Source: Novosphingobium marinum (GTDB lineage Bacteria; Pseudomonadota; Alphaproteobacteria; Sphingomonadales; Sphingomonadaceae). Taken from it: DNA of 64,000 nt. Below the pieces are notes generated by a model, which was not told the origin of the DNA, did not search any database, and saw only the letters and a list, made by a program, of their open reading frames with translations. This document shows, piece after piece, positions 44,123 through 52,639 of this stretch (its first letter is position 1; each line of letters opens with the position of its first letter). The position numbers were made by a program, and so were the translations under genes. The stretch spans positions 62,001 to 126,000 of the forward strand of contig NZ_JACBZF010000005.1 of the NCBI RefSeq assembly GCF_013408095.1, given 5' to 3'.

Positions 44123-45679
44123 TTGTCTTCTCGCGTAGCGATCGTCGGTGCAGGGATCGGCGGCTTGACCGCCGCGGCCCTGCTCGCCGCGCGGGGCTGC
44201 CATGTCAGCGTTTTCGAGAAGGAAAACCATGTCGGCGGCAAGGCGCGGCGCATCGAGGTCGATGGCGCCGCGATAGATGCCGGGCCGACCGTCTTCACGC
44301 TGCGCGATGTCTTCGAGGACATTTTCGATGCCTGCGGCGCAGACATCGCTTCCGAACTTTCGCTCAGGCCTGCCGAGATAATCGCGCGCCATGCCTGGGA
44401 CGACCAAGGCTCGCTCGACCTCTTTGCGGATTGCGAACGCAGCGAGGAGGCGATCTGCGAGTTTGCGGGGGGGCGCGCCGCCTCAGGATTCCGGAGCTTC
44501 CGGAAGGAGGCGGCGCGCATCCACCGTATTCTCGATCACAGCATGATGCGGGCCGGCAAGGTCTCGTGGCCGGGTCCGCTGATGTGGCGGATCGGGCTGT
44601 GGCGCGTGGGCGACCTGATCGCGATCCGCCCCTACGAGAGCATGTGGAAGGTCCTTGGCGAACATTTCGAGGACCAGCGCCTGCGTCAATTGTTCGGGCG
44701 CTATGCCACCTATTGCGGATCGTCGCCGTTCGCGACCCCGGCGACGCTGATGCTGATCGCGCATGTCGAAGCACAGGGGGTCTGGATCGTCGAGGGCGGG
44801 ATGAGCGCCCTTGCCGATGCCTTGCGGGCGCTGGCCGAACGACACGGGGCGACGATCCGGACGGGATGCGGCGCAAGCGCCATCGAAACGCGAGGGGGCA
44901 GGGCATCGGGACTGGTCCTCGAAACCGGCGAGCGCATCGCGGCGGATGCCGTTGTCGCAAACGCCGATCCGGCGGCGCTCGCATCGGGGAGGTTCGGCAC
45001 CGAGGCGATGCGCGCCGTGTCCGCTCCGGCGCCGCGAAGCCGATCGCTTTCGGCATGCGTGTGGCTGGCGCATACCCGGACCAGCGGCTTTCCATTGCAG
45101 CGGCACAACGTCTTTTTCTCGCGCGATTACCCGGCCGAATTCCGCGACATCGCCGCGGGACGACCGCCCGCCGATCCAAGCGTCTACGTCTGCGCGCAGG
45201 ATCGCGAGGGAACGACGGGCGAGCCCGACGGGCGTGAGCGCCTTCAGATTATCGTCAACGCGCCGGCCAACGGCGACACCCATGATTACACGGACGAGGA
45301 GAGGGAGCGATGCACGCAGGCCATGAGGCGCAGCCTGGCGCACTGCGGACTGGAACTGGAGCAGGCGCTGCCGCATTCGCTGCTGACTCCGAACGAATTC
45401 GAGACGTTTTTGCCCTCGACGGGCGGAGCGATCTATGGACGGGCCTCGCACGGCTGGGCGGCGTCCTTCCTCCGGCAGGGCACGCGGACGCGGATCCCTG
45501 GGCTCTATTGCGCGGGTGGAAGCACCCACCCCGGAGCGGGCGTGCCGATGGCGGCCTTGTCAGGACGACTGGCAGCCCGCACGGTAGTGAAGGACCTTGC
45601 TTCGATGCGCCGGTCGCACCGGGTGGTTATGCCTGGTGGTACGTCGATGCGATCTCGGACGACGGCCGGTACGGGCTAA
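44123..45679 (+). CDS. crtD: 1-hydroxycarotenoid 3,4-desaturase (methoxyneurosporene dehydrogenase)
   Basis: 518-residue FAD-dependent carotenoid desaturase related to CrtI. N-terminal motif RVAIVGAGIGGLTAAALLAARGCHV and KENHVGGKARRIEVDG; C-terminal FAD motif GLYCAGGSTHPGAGVPMAALSGR. The start is TTG with GGGAGAG a few bases upstream. The last 26 or more codons overlap crtC out of frame, which makes the C-terminus (MRSRTTAGTG) unusual. Divergent from crtF. Confidence 0.93.
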   Translation: MSSRVAIVGAGIGGLTAAALLAARGCHVSVFEKENHVGGKARRIEVDGAAIDAGPTVFTLRDVFEDIFDACGADIASELSLRPAEIIARHAWDDQGSLDLFADCERSEEAICEFAGGRAASGFRSFRKEAARIHRILDHSMMRAGKVSWPGPLMWRIGLWRVGDLIAIRPYESMWKVLGEHFEDQRLRQLFGRYATYCGSSPFATPATLMLIAHVEAQGVWIVEGGMSALADALRALAERHGATIRTGCGASAIETRGGRASGLVLETGERIAADAVVANADPAALASGRFGTEAMRAVSAPAPRSRSLSACVWLAHTRTSGFPLQRHNVFFSRDYPAEFRDIAAGRPPADPSVYVCAQDREGTTGEPDGRERLQIIVNAPANGDTHDYTDEERERCTQAMRRSLAHCGLELEQALPHSLLTPNEFETFLPSTGGAIYGRASHGWAASFLRQGTRTRIPGLYCAGGSTHPGAGVPMAALSGRLAARTVVKDLASMRRSHRVVMPGGTSMRSRTTAGTG

Positions 45680-46518
45680 CCATAATCGCCTTTCTCGGCA
45701 GCGTCTTTTCGCCCTATTACAAGCGCGGCGGACGCGGCGACCCCATCGATCATGCATCGCTGAACGTTGCTCTCTACGGTCCGGGCGCGCGCTGGACGAT
45801 GACCGAGCGACCCCGGAACACGGTGTCGCGCGAACCCCGCAGCCTCGCCATCGGACCCAGCAGCGTCCGCTGGGACGGAAATGCGCTGGAAATAGTTGTC
45901 GAGGAGCGAGACAAGCGGGTGGGCGTTCCCTGGCAGCGGCGTGTGGCCGGACGGATACGCCTTTATCCCGAGGTCATGAACGACGTTGCTTTCGCGCTCG
46001 ACCGGCGTGCGCGCCACTGCTGGCACTGTCTTGCCCCGCGCGCCCGTATCGAGGTGGAGATGCAGGCGCCTGCGATAAGCTGGAAAGGCGGCGCCTACTG
46101 GGACTCGAACAGCGGCAGCGAGGGCCTCGAGGATGGATTTCGCGTCTGGCACTGGTCGCGCTCGCATACGCGGAAAGGTGCTCTGGTCTGCTACGAGGGA
46201 ATCCGCAGGGACGGCTCGCCGTTCGCCAGCGCGTTGCGATTCGATGCAACGGGTACGCCGCAGCAGGCCGACCTTCCGCTCGTGGCGCCGCTTCCCGCAA
46301 CGTTGTGGCAGATGGAGCGCAAGACGCGCGCGGATCGCGGCCATTCGCGCGTTATCAGGACGTGGGAAGATGCGCCCTTCTATGCCCGCTCGACGCTGGC
46401 ATCGCGTCTCTATGGTGAAGACGTGGTGGCGGTGCAGGAAAGCCTCGATCTGGACCGCTTCGCCTCACCGGTCGTCCAGTTCATGCTCCCCTACCGCATG
46501 CCCCGCGCGCCCGGCTGA
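45508..46518 (+). CDS. crtC: carotenoid 1,2-hydratase (hydroxyneurosporene synthase)
   Basis: CrtC adds water to the end of neurosporene/lycopene-type chains. Family landmarks: FDAPVAPGGYAWWYVDAISD (from 45601), IAFLGSVFSPYYKRGGRGDP, SWKGGAYWDSNSGSEGLEDG and HWSRSH. The start is uncertain: the family homology begins inside crtD, the first upstream in-frame start is TTG at 45508, and the only ATG (45310) would add over 60 unrelated residues. As listed, 336 residues. The 3' end overlaps the end of a convergent small gene by 54 bp. Confidence 0.85.
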   Translation: MRGWKHPPRSGRADGGLVRTTGSPHGSEGPCFDAPVAPGGYAWWYVDAISDDGRYGLTIIAFLGSVFSPYYKRGGRGDPIDHASLNVALYGPGARWTMTERPRNTVSREPRSLAIGPSSVRWDGNALEIVVEERDKRVGVPWQRRVAGRIRLYPEVMNDVAFALDRRARHCWHCLAPRARIEVEMQAPAISWKGGAYWDSNSGSEGLEDGFRVWHWSRSHTRKGALVCYEGIRRDGSPFASALRFDATGTPQQADLPLVAPLPATLWQMERKTRADRGHSRVIRTWEDAPFYARSTLASRLYGEDVVAVQESLDLDRFASPVVQFMLPYRMPRAPG

Positions 46519-46653
46519 CCCGCGATCCTTCTTTTCCTTGTCCCTGCGGATCTCGCGGTTGATCGACCATAGCTGGTAGAACCCGAAGCCGAGCGCTACG
46601 GTCCCGGTAAAGACGATTTCGACCCAACCGAAGTGTTCGCTGAACGAGCTCAT
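46465..46653 (-). CDS. 62-residue single-helix membrane protein coupled to bchO
   Basis: MSSFSEHFGWVEIVFTGTVALGFGFYQLWSIN gives one membrane helix (about 11-30, quoted in two blocks: MSSFSEHFGWVEIVFTGTVA and LGFGFYQLWSIN), followed by a highly charged cytoplasmic tail REIRRDKEKKDRG and a short polar end. The ATG overlaps the bchO stop (ATGA), strong support for translation. I recall small ORFs at this place in related phototrophs but no function. The last 54 bp are antisense to the end of crtC. Confidence 0.72.
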   Translation of the reverse strand: MSSFSEHFGWVEIVFTGTVALGFGFYQLWSINREIRRDKEKKDRGSAGRAGHAVGEHELDDR

Positions 46654-47552
46654 ACCGGTTCCTCCGATGGCGCTTCCCGAGCCGGAAGCTGCACGAATTC
46701 GTTGATGAGCCGCGCTGCCGTTGCAGGTTCCTCTTCGTGGGCGAGGTGACCGAGCTTCGGCAGCACCTCGAGCCTGCAATCGGGCAACAGCTTCGCCGCC
46801 TGTTCGACCGAGGAAAGCGGAACCGCGCTGTCGCCGCGCGAGTGGACGAGAAGCACCCGGTTGCCGATTCCGGGCAGCGCCCGTTCCAGCGAGGCGAGGT
46901 CCCACCGCGCCATCATCTCCAGCGCTCCGCCGCAGTGGCGACTGTTGCCGAACAGCGCCTCGTAACAACGCAGGCCCTGCGTATCGATCCGCGAATTCGT
47001 CGCCTTCTTCAGGAACCGAGCGGTCTCGCCGGGAACGCGCGCCATGTGCGCGAAGATGCCGGGCACAAAGGGATTGACGAAGAGCATCTTCGCCATAGTC
47101 GGAAAGATCCGCGCAGCGAGGCCCTCGAAGGGCATGATCGCGGAGTTGAACCCGACAATCGGCGCTTCGGTCAACTTTTCATGCGCCATCTGCAGTGCGA
47201 TTGCCGTGCCTGCCGAATGACCCGCGATCAGCACCGGTTTTCGATCGAGCGCGGCAAGAAGGTCCGAAATCGCCTTCGCCATCCCCATCAGCGTAAGTCC
47301 GCCCGAGGGTCGCCCGCGCGTGAAGCCGTGACCGGGAAGGTCCGGCGCGATGACCGCGAACCGGTCGGCCAGCGCCGGCATCACGCCGCGCCAGCTGTGC
47401 GCGGAAGCGCCGGTACCATGAAGCAGGAGCAAGGGCGGACCATTGCCCGTTTCCTGAATGAGCCAGCGAACGCCCGCAGCATCTACGAACCGGGTGGCTT
47501 CGCGGTGCGGCCAGATGCGCCCTTCAATGTCCCAGGCGAGCGGCGCGCTCAT
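46650..47552 (-). CDS. bchO: alpha/beta-hydrolase BchO, Mg-chelatase-associated
   Basis: 300-residue alpha/beta-hydrolase: oxyanion strand LLLLHGTGASAHSWRG, nucleophile elbow AGHSAGTAIALQ (Ser), and the final histidine in LPKLGHLAHEEEP. Always linked to bchI-bchD in purple phototrophs and needed for normal Mg-chelatase or ring-modification activity, though its reaction is not settled. ATGA overlap with bchD on one side and with the 62-residue ORF on the other. Confidence 0.93.
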   Translation of the reverse strand: MSAPLAWDIEGRIWPHREATRFVDAAGVRWLIQETGNGPPLLLLHGTGASAHSWRGVMPALADRFAVIAPDLPGHGFTRGRPSGGLTLMGMAKAISDLLAALDRKPVLIAGHSAGTAIALQMAHEKLTEAPIVGFNSAIMPFEGLAARIFPTMAKMLFVNPFVPGIFAHMARVPGETARFLKKATNSRIDTQGLRCYEALFGNSRHCGGALEMMARWDLASLERALPGIGNRVLLVHSRGDSAVPLSSVEQAAKLLPDCRLEVLPKLGHLAHEEEPATAARLINEFVQLPAREAPSEEPV

Positions 47553-49234
47553 GCGGCGATCCGCGACTGGGCATCGAGCACGGCGCGTTCGATCGCACCC
47601 GAATCGGCAAGTGGCAGCGGCAGGTAGCGGGCGCGCATCGACACGGCGAGCTGCTCCGCATCGGGGCGCGGTCGGGGCGAAATGTCGATGAGGATGGCTG
47701 AGTGGCCGGCCGCCGCGATAGCCTTTGCCGCAGCATCTGCATCCTCGCGCGCCCTGGTGCGACCGCCGGTGCCGTCGCGCGAAACGTTGGCGCTGCCATC
47801 GGTCAGGAACACCAGGAAGGGCGTGCGGCCCTTCGCTTGCTCCGCTTCGGCCAGCAAGCAGGCATTGGAGATTCCGCTGGCAAGCGGCGTGCCGCCGCCT
47901 CCGGGCAGGGCCGCAAGGGCCCGGCGAGCACGTGTCAGCGAGCGCGTTGGCGGCAGGAGTATTTCTGCCCCGGCCCCGCGAAAGGCGATCAGCGCCACTT
48001 CGGTACGCTTTACGTATGCCTGCGCCAGAAGCCGCTCGACCGCCCCCTTCGCTTCGGCAAGCCGCGCCATCGCCGCGGAGCCGGAGGCATCGACGCAGAA
48101 GATGGTGACGGCGGCGGCGCGCTCCTCGAAGCGGCGGACACGCACGTCCTCCTTGCGCACGACGATGGTCGAGCGATCGGCGAAGGCGGGATCGCTGCGA
48201 CGGATAGGCTGCCAGGGTACGGCTGCCCGCAAGGTATCGACGAGGGCAAGGCGCGCGCCGCCGCGCGGCAGGCCGGGACGCGCACCGAGCGGCTTTCCCC
48301 GCAGCCTGGATCGCGTCCGCCGTCCCCCGCCACCGCCCCTGGCGCGCGATTGCATAAGTCCGGACGCGAGCCGTTCCAGCAGGTCGGCCGGGATCGAGGA
48401 TGTCGCGGCGTCGAGCACGATATCTTCGAGCGTGTGTTCGACCTGGTCGGAGGCCTGCTCTCGCGCATCGTTGTCGGGCGCTTCCTTATCCGCAGGAGGC
48501 GCTTGTTCGGGTTGCGGCGGCATTTGCGTGGCGCGCGGCCCCAGAACGAGCCGGGCCGCGGCGGCAAGATCGTCGGCTTCGACCGTCCGGCGTCCGCAGG
48601 CCGCTGCATGGGTTCGCGCCGCGGCCATCGCAAAGAGCAGCGCGCGAACCGAGTCCACGCCCAGCGCTTCCGCCGTGCCAGCGAGCGCCGAAAGGCCTTC
48701 GTCGTCGACAGGGCCGACATGTTCGGGCGCGATCGCTTCGCGAGGCATGGACCGGGGCATCTCGCAAGTCTTTGCAGTCGTCAGGTCGCAATGGAGTGCC
48801 ACCCTTTCGAGGAGCGAAGCCGGCGGGCGCTCGTCCTCCGAAGCGCCATCGTCGAAAAGGATGACGGCCGGCCCCCGGTGGTTCCCGTCGAGCGACTGCG
48901 CGATCCGGCCTGCCAGCGCTTCGCCTGCCCGTTCCGCCATCGGGATCGCCATGATCCCGCCTGCCGCTTCGACCAGCAGCCCGGTCTGGCGCACGGCCTT
49001 TCCCGCTGCCAGGCTGGCCGCGACATCGATCCCGCCAAGCAGTCGCTCGTCGTCGATGTGCGGCGGAAGCCGTCGCCAAGGAGTGTCCGGGTCGAGCAGG
49101 GCGCGAAATTCCTCGACGAGCATGTCGCGCAGGGGGCCACCGCCGCGAAGGCAGGCGCCGCCAAGCTGCACGGGAGCAAGCGCCAGCAAGTGCAGGGCGA
49201 GCCGCGCATCCGCCGCAGGCCCGCCGCCGGTCAT
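47549..49234 (-). CDS. bchD: magnesium chelatase subunit D
   Basis: 561 residues: a degenerate AAA+ domain (about 1-235, no intact P loop), an acidic and proline-rich linker (about 240-275, PPQPEQAPPADKEAPDND), and a C-terminal von Willebrand A domain with MIDAS motif FCVDASGSAAM (DxSxS) and FLTDGSANVSRDG. Acts as the platform on which BchI hexamers assemble to drive Mg insertion by BchH. Overlaps bchI and bchO by 4 bp. Confidence 0.96.
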   Translation of the reverse strand: MTGGGPAADARLALHLLALAPVQLGGACLRGGGPLRDMLVEEFRALLDPDTPWRRLPPHIDDERLLGGIDVAASLAAGKAVRQTGLLVEAAGGIMAIPMAERAGEALAGRIAQSLDGNHRGPAVILFDDGASEDERPPASLLERVALHCDLTTAKTCEMPRSMPREAIAPEHVGPVDDEGLSALAGTAEALGVDSVRALLFAMAAARTHAAACGRRTVEADDLAAAARLVLGPRATQMPPQPEQAPPADKEAPDNDAREQASDQVEHTLEDIVLDAATSSIPADLLERLASGLMQSRARGGGGGRRTRSRLRGKPLGARPGLPRGGARLALVDTLRAAVPWQPIRRSDPAFADRSTIVVRKEDVRVRRFEERAAAVTIFCVDASGSAAMARLAEAKGAVERLLAQAYVKRTEVALIAFRGAGAEILLPPTRSLTRARRALAALPGGGGTPLASGISNACLLAEAEQAKGRTPFLVFLTDGSANVSRDGTGGRTRAREDADAAAKAIAAAGHSAILIDISPRPRPDAEQLAVSMRARYLPLPLADSGAIERAVLDAQSRIAA

Positions 49235-50232
49235 TCGAAAAGCTCTTCCATCGCCCGCTCGATCCGGGCGGTCGAGCCCGTTTCATCGAGGACGTCGCGG
49301 CGCAGGCGGTGGCGCAGCGCCATCGGCGCGACTTCCAGCAGGTGTTCGCGCCGCACCGCTTTCGCCCCCTTCAGCGCGGCAAGTGCGCGGGCCGCCCGCA
49401 TCAGCGTAAGCTCCCCGCGCAGGCCGTCGGCGCGAACCGCCGCGCACAGTTCGGCTGCGTCGTGGAGAACGTCGTCCGGCACATCCATGTCGGGCAGCTT
49501 CTTCTGGCCGCGCGCGATCTGTCGCAGGACTTTCTGCTCGGCCGCGTCCCACTGCCCGGCGAAACCTTCGGGATCGCGTTCCTGCGCCGAACAGCGGCGC
49601 ATGATCTCGACACGATCGGGGATCGATTCGGGCGTGCGGACTTCGACCGAAAGTCCGAACCGGTCGAGAAGCTGCGGCCTGAGTTCGCCCTCTTCGGGGT
49701 TGCCGCTGCCGATCAGGACGAACCGGGCGCGATGGCGAACCGAGAGGCCCTCGCGCTCGACGAGGTTTTCGCCCGACGCCGCGACATCGAGAAGCAAGTC
49801 GACGAGGTGGTCTTCGAGCAGGTTGATCTCGTCAACGTAGAGAAATCCCCGGTGGGCCCTGGCCAGCAGGCCGGGTTCGAAGCTTTTCTCGCCTGCGCGC
49901 AGCGCCCTCTCGAGATCGAGCGCGCCGATCACCCTGTCTTCGGTCGCGCCGAGCGGCAGGTCGACGAACGGCACCGCCTGCTTCGCCTTCCGGCCCGAGG
50001 TGCAGGGATCGGGGCAAGTGCCGCGCTGGTCTGGCTCGCAACCGAACCGGCAGCCTTCCACCACCGTTATCGGCGGGAGCAAGGCGGCGAGCGCGCGTGC
50101 GGCGGTCGACTTCCCGGTGCCGCGGTCGCCGAAGACCATGACACCGCCGATCGCCGGCTCGACAGCCGCGATCAGCAGGGCCGTTTTCATCTCGTCCTGA
50201 CCGACGATCGCGGAAAAGGGGAATCGCGCCAT
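49231..50232 (-). CDS. bchI: magnesium chelatase ATPase subunit I
   Basis: 333-residue AAA+ ATPase. It starts MARFPFSAIVGQDEMKTALL; Walker A GDRGTGKST (about 33-41), Walker B FLYVDEINLLEDH, sensor GSGNPEEGELRPQLLDRFGL. The start is chosen over an ATG 69 bp upstream because the family N-terminus begins here. A perfect PpsR box ends 1 bp before the ATG and overlaps the place of a ribosome site, which is otherwise missing. Leads the bchIDO operon. Confidence 0.96.
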   Translation of the reverse strand: MARFPFSAIVGQDEMKTALLIAAVEPAIGGVMVFGDRGTGKSTAARALAALLPPITVVEGCRFGCEPDQRGTCPDPCTSGRKAKQAVPFVDLPLGATEDRVIGALDLERALRAGEKSFEPGLLARAHRGFLYVDEINLLEDHLVDLLLDVAASGENLVEREGLSVRHRARFVLIGSGNPEEGELRPQLLDRFGLSVEVRTPESIPDRVEIMRRCSAQERDPEGFAGQWDAAEQKVLRQIARGQKKLPDMDVPDDVLHDAAELCAAVRADGLRGELTLMRAARALAALKGAKAVRREHLLEVAPMALRHRLRRDVLDETGSTARIERAMEELFE

Positions 50233-50233
50233 G

Positions 50234-50251
50234 TGTCCACTATTCTGGACA
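50234..50251 (-). promoter_or_regulatory. PpsR box overlapping the bchI promoter
   Basis: TGTCCACTATTCTGGACA, a perfect TGT-N12-ACA with six-base arms. On the minus strand TTGCCA (50267-50262), 17 bp, AATAGT (50244-50239) form a promoter whose -10 lies in the box and whose start point would fall at about the bchI ATG (50232). Confidence 0.75.
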
Positions 50252-50319
50252 TTCAGGCGCTTGGCAACAAACGATGCTGTGCCGGTTGTGCCGCTCCACA
50301 AAGGAGGCAGTGCGTTCGC

Positions 50320-51567
50320 CTAGCCCGCTTGCTTGACGCCGACGCGCATGCCGCCCTTGAAGACAGCGACCGCGCGACCCTGCACGGGCTGGCGGTCGAA
50401 CGGGGTATTCCCTGCGCTTGCTTCCATCTCGCGCGAATCGACGATCCACGGGCGGTCGCGGTCGATCACCGCGATGTCCGCTTCCGCACCGACTTCGAGA
50501 ACACCGGCCTCGACGCCGAGCAGTTCGGCGGGTTTGGCGGCGAGCAGCGAGAAGGCGCGCGCAAGGTCAATGACCTCCTCGCGCACGAGATTCATGGTAA
50601 GCGGGAGGAGCGTCTCCGCCCCCGCCATGCCCGGAGCGGCATCGGCGAACGGCAGGCGTTTCTCCTCCGGTCCGCGCGGATCGTGTCCGGACGATATGAC
50701 GTCGATCGTGCCGTCAGCGATGGCGCGGCGCACGGCCTTGCGGTCATCCTCGCTGCGCAGCGGCGGCTGCAACCGCGCGAATGTCCGGAAGTCGGCGGTC
50801 GCGAGGTCCGACAGCATGAAATAGGCAGGCGACACCCCCGCGGTTACCGGCAGACCGCGATCCTTCGCCGCTCGGACGAGGTCAAGGCCTCCCGCAGTCG
50901 TCACCTTGTTGAAGTGAATGCGCGCGCCGGCCATTTCGGCGAGCGCGACATCGCGAGCGATGGCCAGCGCCTCGGCTTCGGGCGGCGCTGCCGGCAGCCC
51001 CAGCCGCGTCGCGATCTCCCCGGCGGTCGCGACGGCATTGCCCGCAAGGCCTCCGTCCTCGGCATGGCAGAAAACGACGAGATCGAGCATTGCGGCATAT
51101 TGCAGGACGCGCAGCATCGTGCCCGAATCGGCGATCCATTGCCTCCCTGTCGCGATGGCCCTGGCACCCGCATCGCACATCAGTGCGAACTCGGCGAGTT
51201 CGATGCCCTCGAGGCCGCGCGTCGCCGCGGCGAGCGGGTGGACCCAGAAGTCCGGCTTGCCCGACTGCGCCGCGAACCGGACGCGGGCGGGGTGGTCAAG
51301 CGGCGGAGATTGATCGGGCATCAGGCCGGCGCGGCTGATGCCGCCGAAGTGGAATGCAGGCTTGTCGATCGCGAACGCGGCAAGGTCGACGATGCCGGGC
51401 GCGACGATCAGGCCCTTCGCGTCGTAGACAACGTCGTCCGGCTGCGGCGCGACATCGCCCACCGCGACGATGCGGCCGTCCTCGCAACGGACCGCTCCGG
51501 CGACCGGCTCGCCCGAGCGGCCGACAATCCGTCCGTTCACGACGGTAAGCGGCGGCCCGACGCTCAT
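50320..51567 (-). CDS. dihydroorotase-like protein without active site (PyrC'/PyrX type)
   Basis: 415-residue amidohydrolase fold. The N-terminal metal motif DxHxHLREPG of real dihydroorotases is replaced by [16 protein letters not shown], the substrate motif AMPNT by LMPDQ, and TDHAPH near the end by [12 protein letters not shown], so metal ligands and the catalytic aspartate are missing. Such a partner is known to hold aspartate transcarbamylase together in pseudomonads. The ATG overlaps the pyrB stop, supporting an accessory role in the PyrB complex. A catalytic dihydroorotase must be encoded elsewhere. Confidence 0.88.
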   Translation of the reverse strand: MSVGPPLTVVNGRIVGRSGEPVAGAVRCEDGRIVAVGDVAPQPDDVVYDAKGLIVAPGIVDLAAFAIDKPAFHFGGISRAGLMPDQSPPLDHPARVRFAAQSGKPDFWVHPLAAATRGLEGIELAEFALMCDAGARAIATGRQWIADSGTMLRVLQYAAMLDLVVFCHAEDGGLAGNAVATAGEIATRLGLPAAPPEAEALAIARDVALAEMAGARIHFNKVTTAGGLDLVRAAKDRGLPVTAGVSPAYFMLSDLATADFRTFARLQPPLRSEDDRKAVRRAIADGTIDVISSGHDPRGPEEKRLPFADAAPGMAGAETLLPLTMNLVREEVIDLARAFSLLAAKPAELLGVEAGVLEVGAEADIAVIDRDRPWIVDSREMEASAGNTPFDRQPVQGRAVAVFKGGMRVGVKQAG

Positions 51568-52544
51568 TGCCAGCCTTCGGTGCCGCGCACCTTGCGCGTC
51601 AGCACGTCGAGGCAGGCCATGCGGATGGCGACGCCCATTTCGACTTGCCGGATGATTGCCGAGCGATCGGCCATATCGGCGACATTGCTGTCGATCTCTA
51701 TGCCCCGGTTCATCGGTCCCGGATGCATGACCAGCGCATCTTCGCGCGCCCTGACGAGCCGCTCCTGCGTCAGTCCGTAAAGGTGCCGGTACTCGCGCGG
51801 GGAGGGGATGAACTGGCCGGTCATCCGTTCCATCTGGAGCCGCAGCATCATCACCACGTCGGCGCCGTCGAGAGCCTTGTCGAAATCGGTGAAGACGGTG
51901 CAGCCCATCGCCTCGATGCCCGACGGTACCAGCGAAGGCGGTGCGCATACCCGGACCTCGGCACCCAGCGCTGCAAGGCAAAGGATGTTCGATCGCGCGA
52001 CGCGGCTGTGCATCAGGTCTCCGCAGATCACGATGGCGAGGCCGTTGAACTCGCCCTTCGCGGTGCGGATCGTCAGCGCGTCGAGCAGCGCCTGCGTCGG
52101 ATGTTCGTGCTGGCCGTCCCCGGCATTGAGCACCGGGCAGTCCACCTTGTCGGCGATGAGCTGGACCGCGCCGGAACTGTGATGGCGGATGACGATGGCG
52201 TCGGCATGCATGGCATTGAGCGTCGTCGCCGTGTCGATCAGCGTCTCGCCCTTCTTCATGCTCGACTGCGCGACCTGCATGTTGACGACGTCTGCGCCGA
52301 GCCGCTTGCCCGCCAGCTCGAAACTGAGCAGCGTGCGCGTCGAGTTCTCGAAGAAAGCGTTGATGATGGTCAGCCCGGACAGCCGGTCGTCGCGTTTCTG
52401 CGGCAGGCGGTTGAGGCGAACCCATTGCTCGGCCTCGTCGAGCAGGAACCGGATCTCGTGAGAGGCAAGGCCTGCGATGCCGACAAGACCGCGATGCGGA
52501 AAGGCCGCGGAGCCTGCCGGGTAAGGAGATGCGGGCGATGCCAT
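51564..52544 (-). CDS. pyrB: aspartate carbamoyltransferase catalytic chain
   Basis: 326 residues. Carbamoyl-phosphate motif [13 protein letters not shown] (STRT), [17 protein letters not shown], and the second-substrate region [18 protein letters not shown]-terminal [13 protein letters not shown]. First committed step of pyrimidine synthesis. The start [11 protein letters not shown] at 52544 is chosen; an upstream ATG at 52595 would add 17 residues. Divergent from sppA. Confidence 0.96.
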   Translation of the reverse strand: MASPASPYPAGSAAFPHRGLVGIAGLASHEIRFLLDEAEQWVRLNRLPQKRDDRLSGLTIINAFFENSTRTLLSFELAGKRLGADVVNMQVAQSSMKKGETLIDTATTLNAMHADAIVIRHHSSGAVQLIADKVDCPVLNAGDGQHEHPTQALLDALTIRTAKGEFNGLAIVICGDLMHSRVARSNILCLAALGAEVRVCAPPSLVPSGIEAMGCTVFTDFDKALDGADVVMMLRLQMERMTGQFIPSPREYRHLYGLTQERLVRAREDALVMHPGPMNRGIEIDSNVADMADRSAIIRQVEMGVAIRMACLDVLTRKVRGTEGWQ

Positions 52545-52639
52545 CGAAGACAGGGCCTTAGGCGAGCGAGCCGTATCGCTCAAGCACTTTGCCATGCCGG
52601 ACCGGCGAAGCTAAGGACGCGGGCGAAAGGCGGCATGAC

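Noticed and set aside
45310..45507. Upstream extension of crtC to the first ATG
   Set aside because: Would add 66 residues unlike any CrtC, read from crtD coding sequence in another frame.
47702..49840. 712-codon plus-strand ORF across bchD and bchI
   Set aside because: Antisense shadow caused by GC-rich third positions; composition is Arg/Ala-rich without domains, while bchD and bchI on the other strand are unmistakable.
50320..51567. Active dihydroorotase (pyrC)
   Set aside because: Metal-binding and catalytic motifs are missing, so a catalytic call is not supported.
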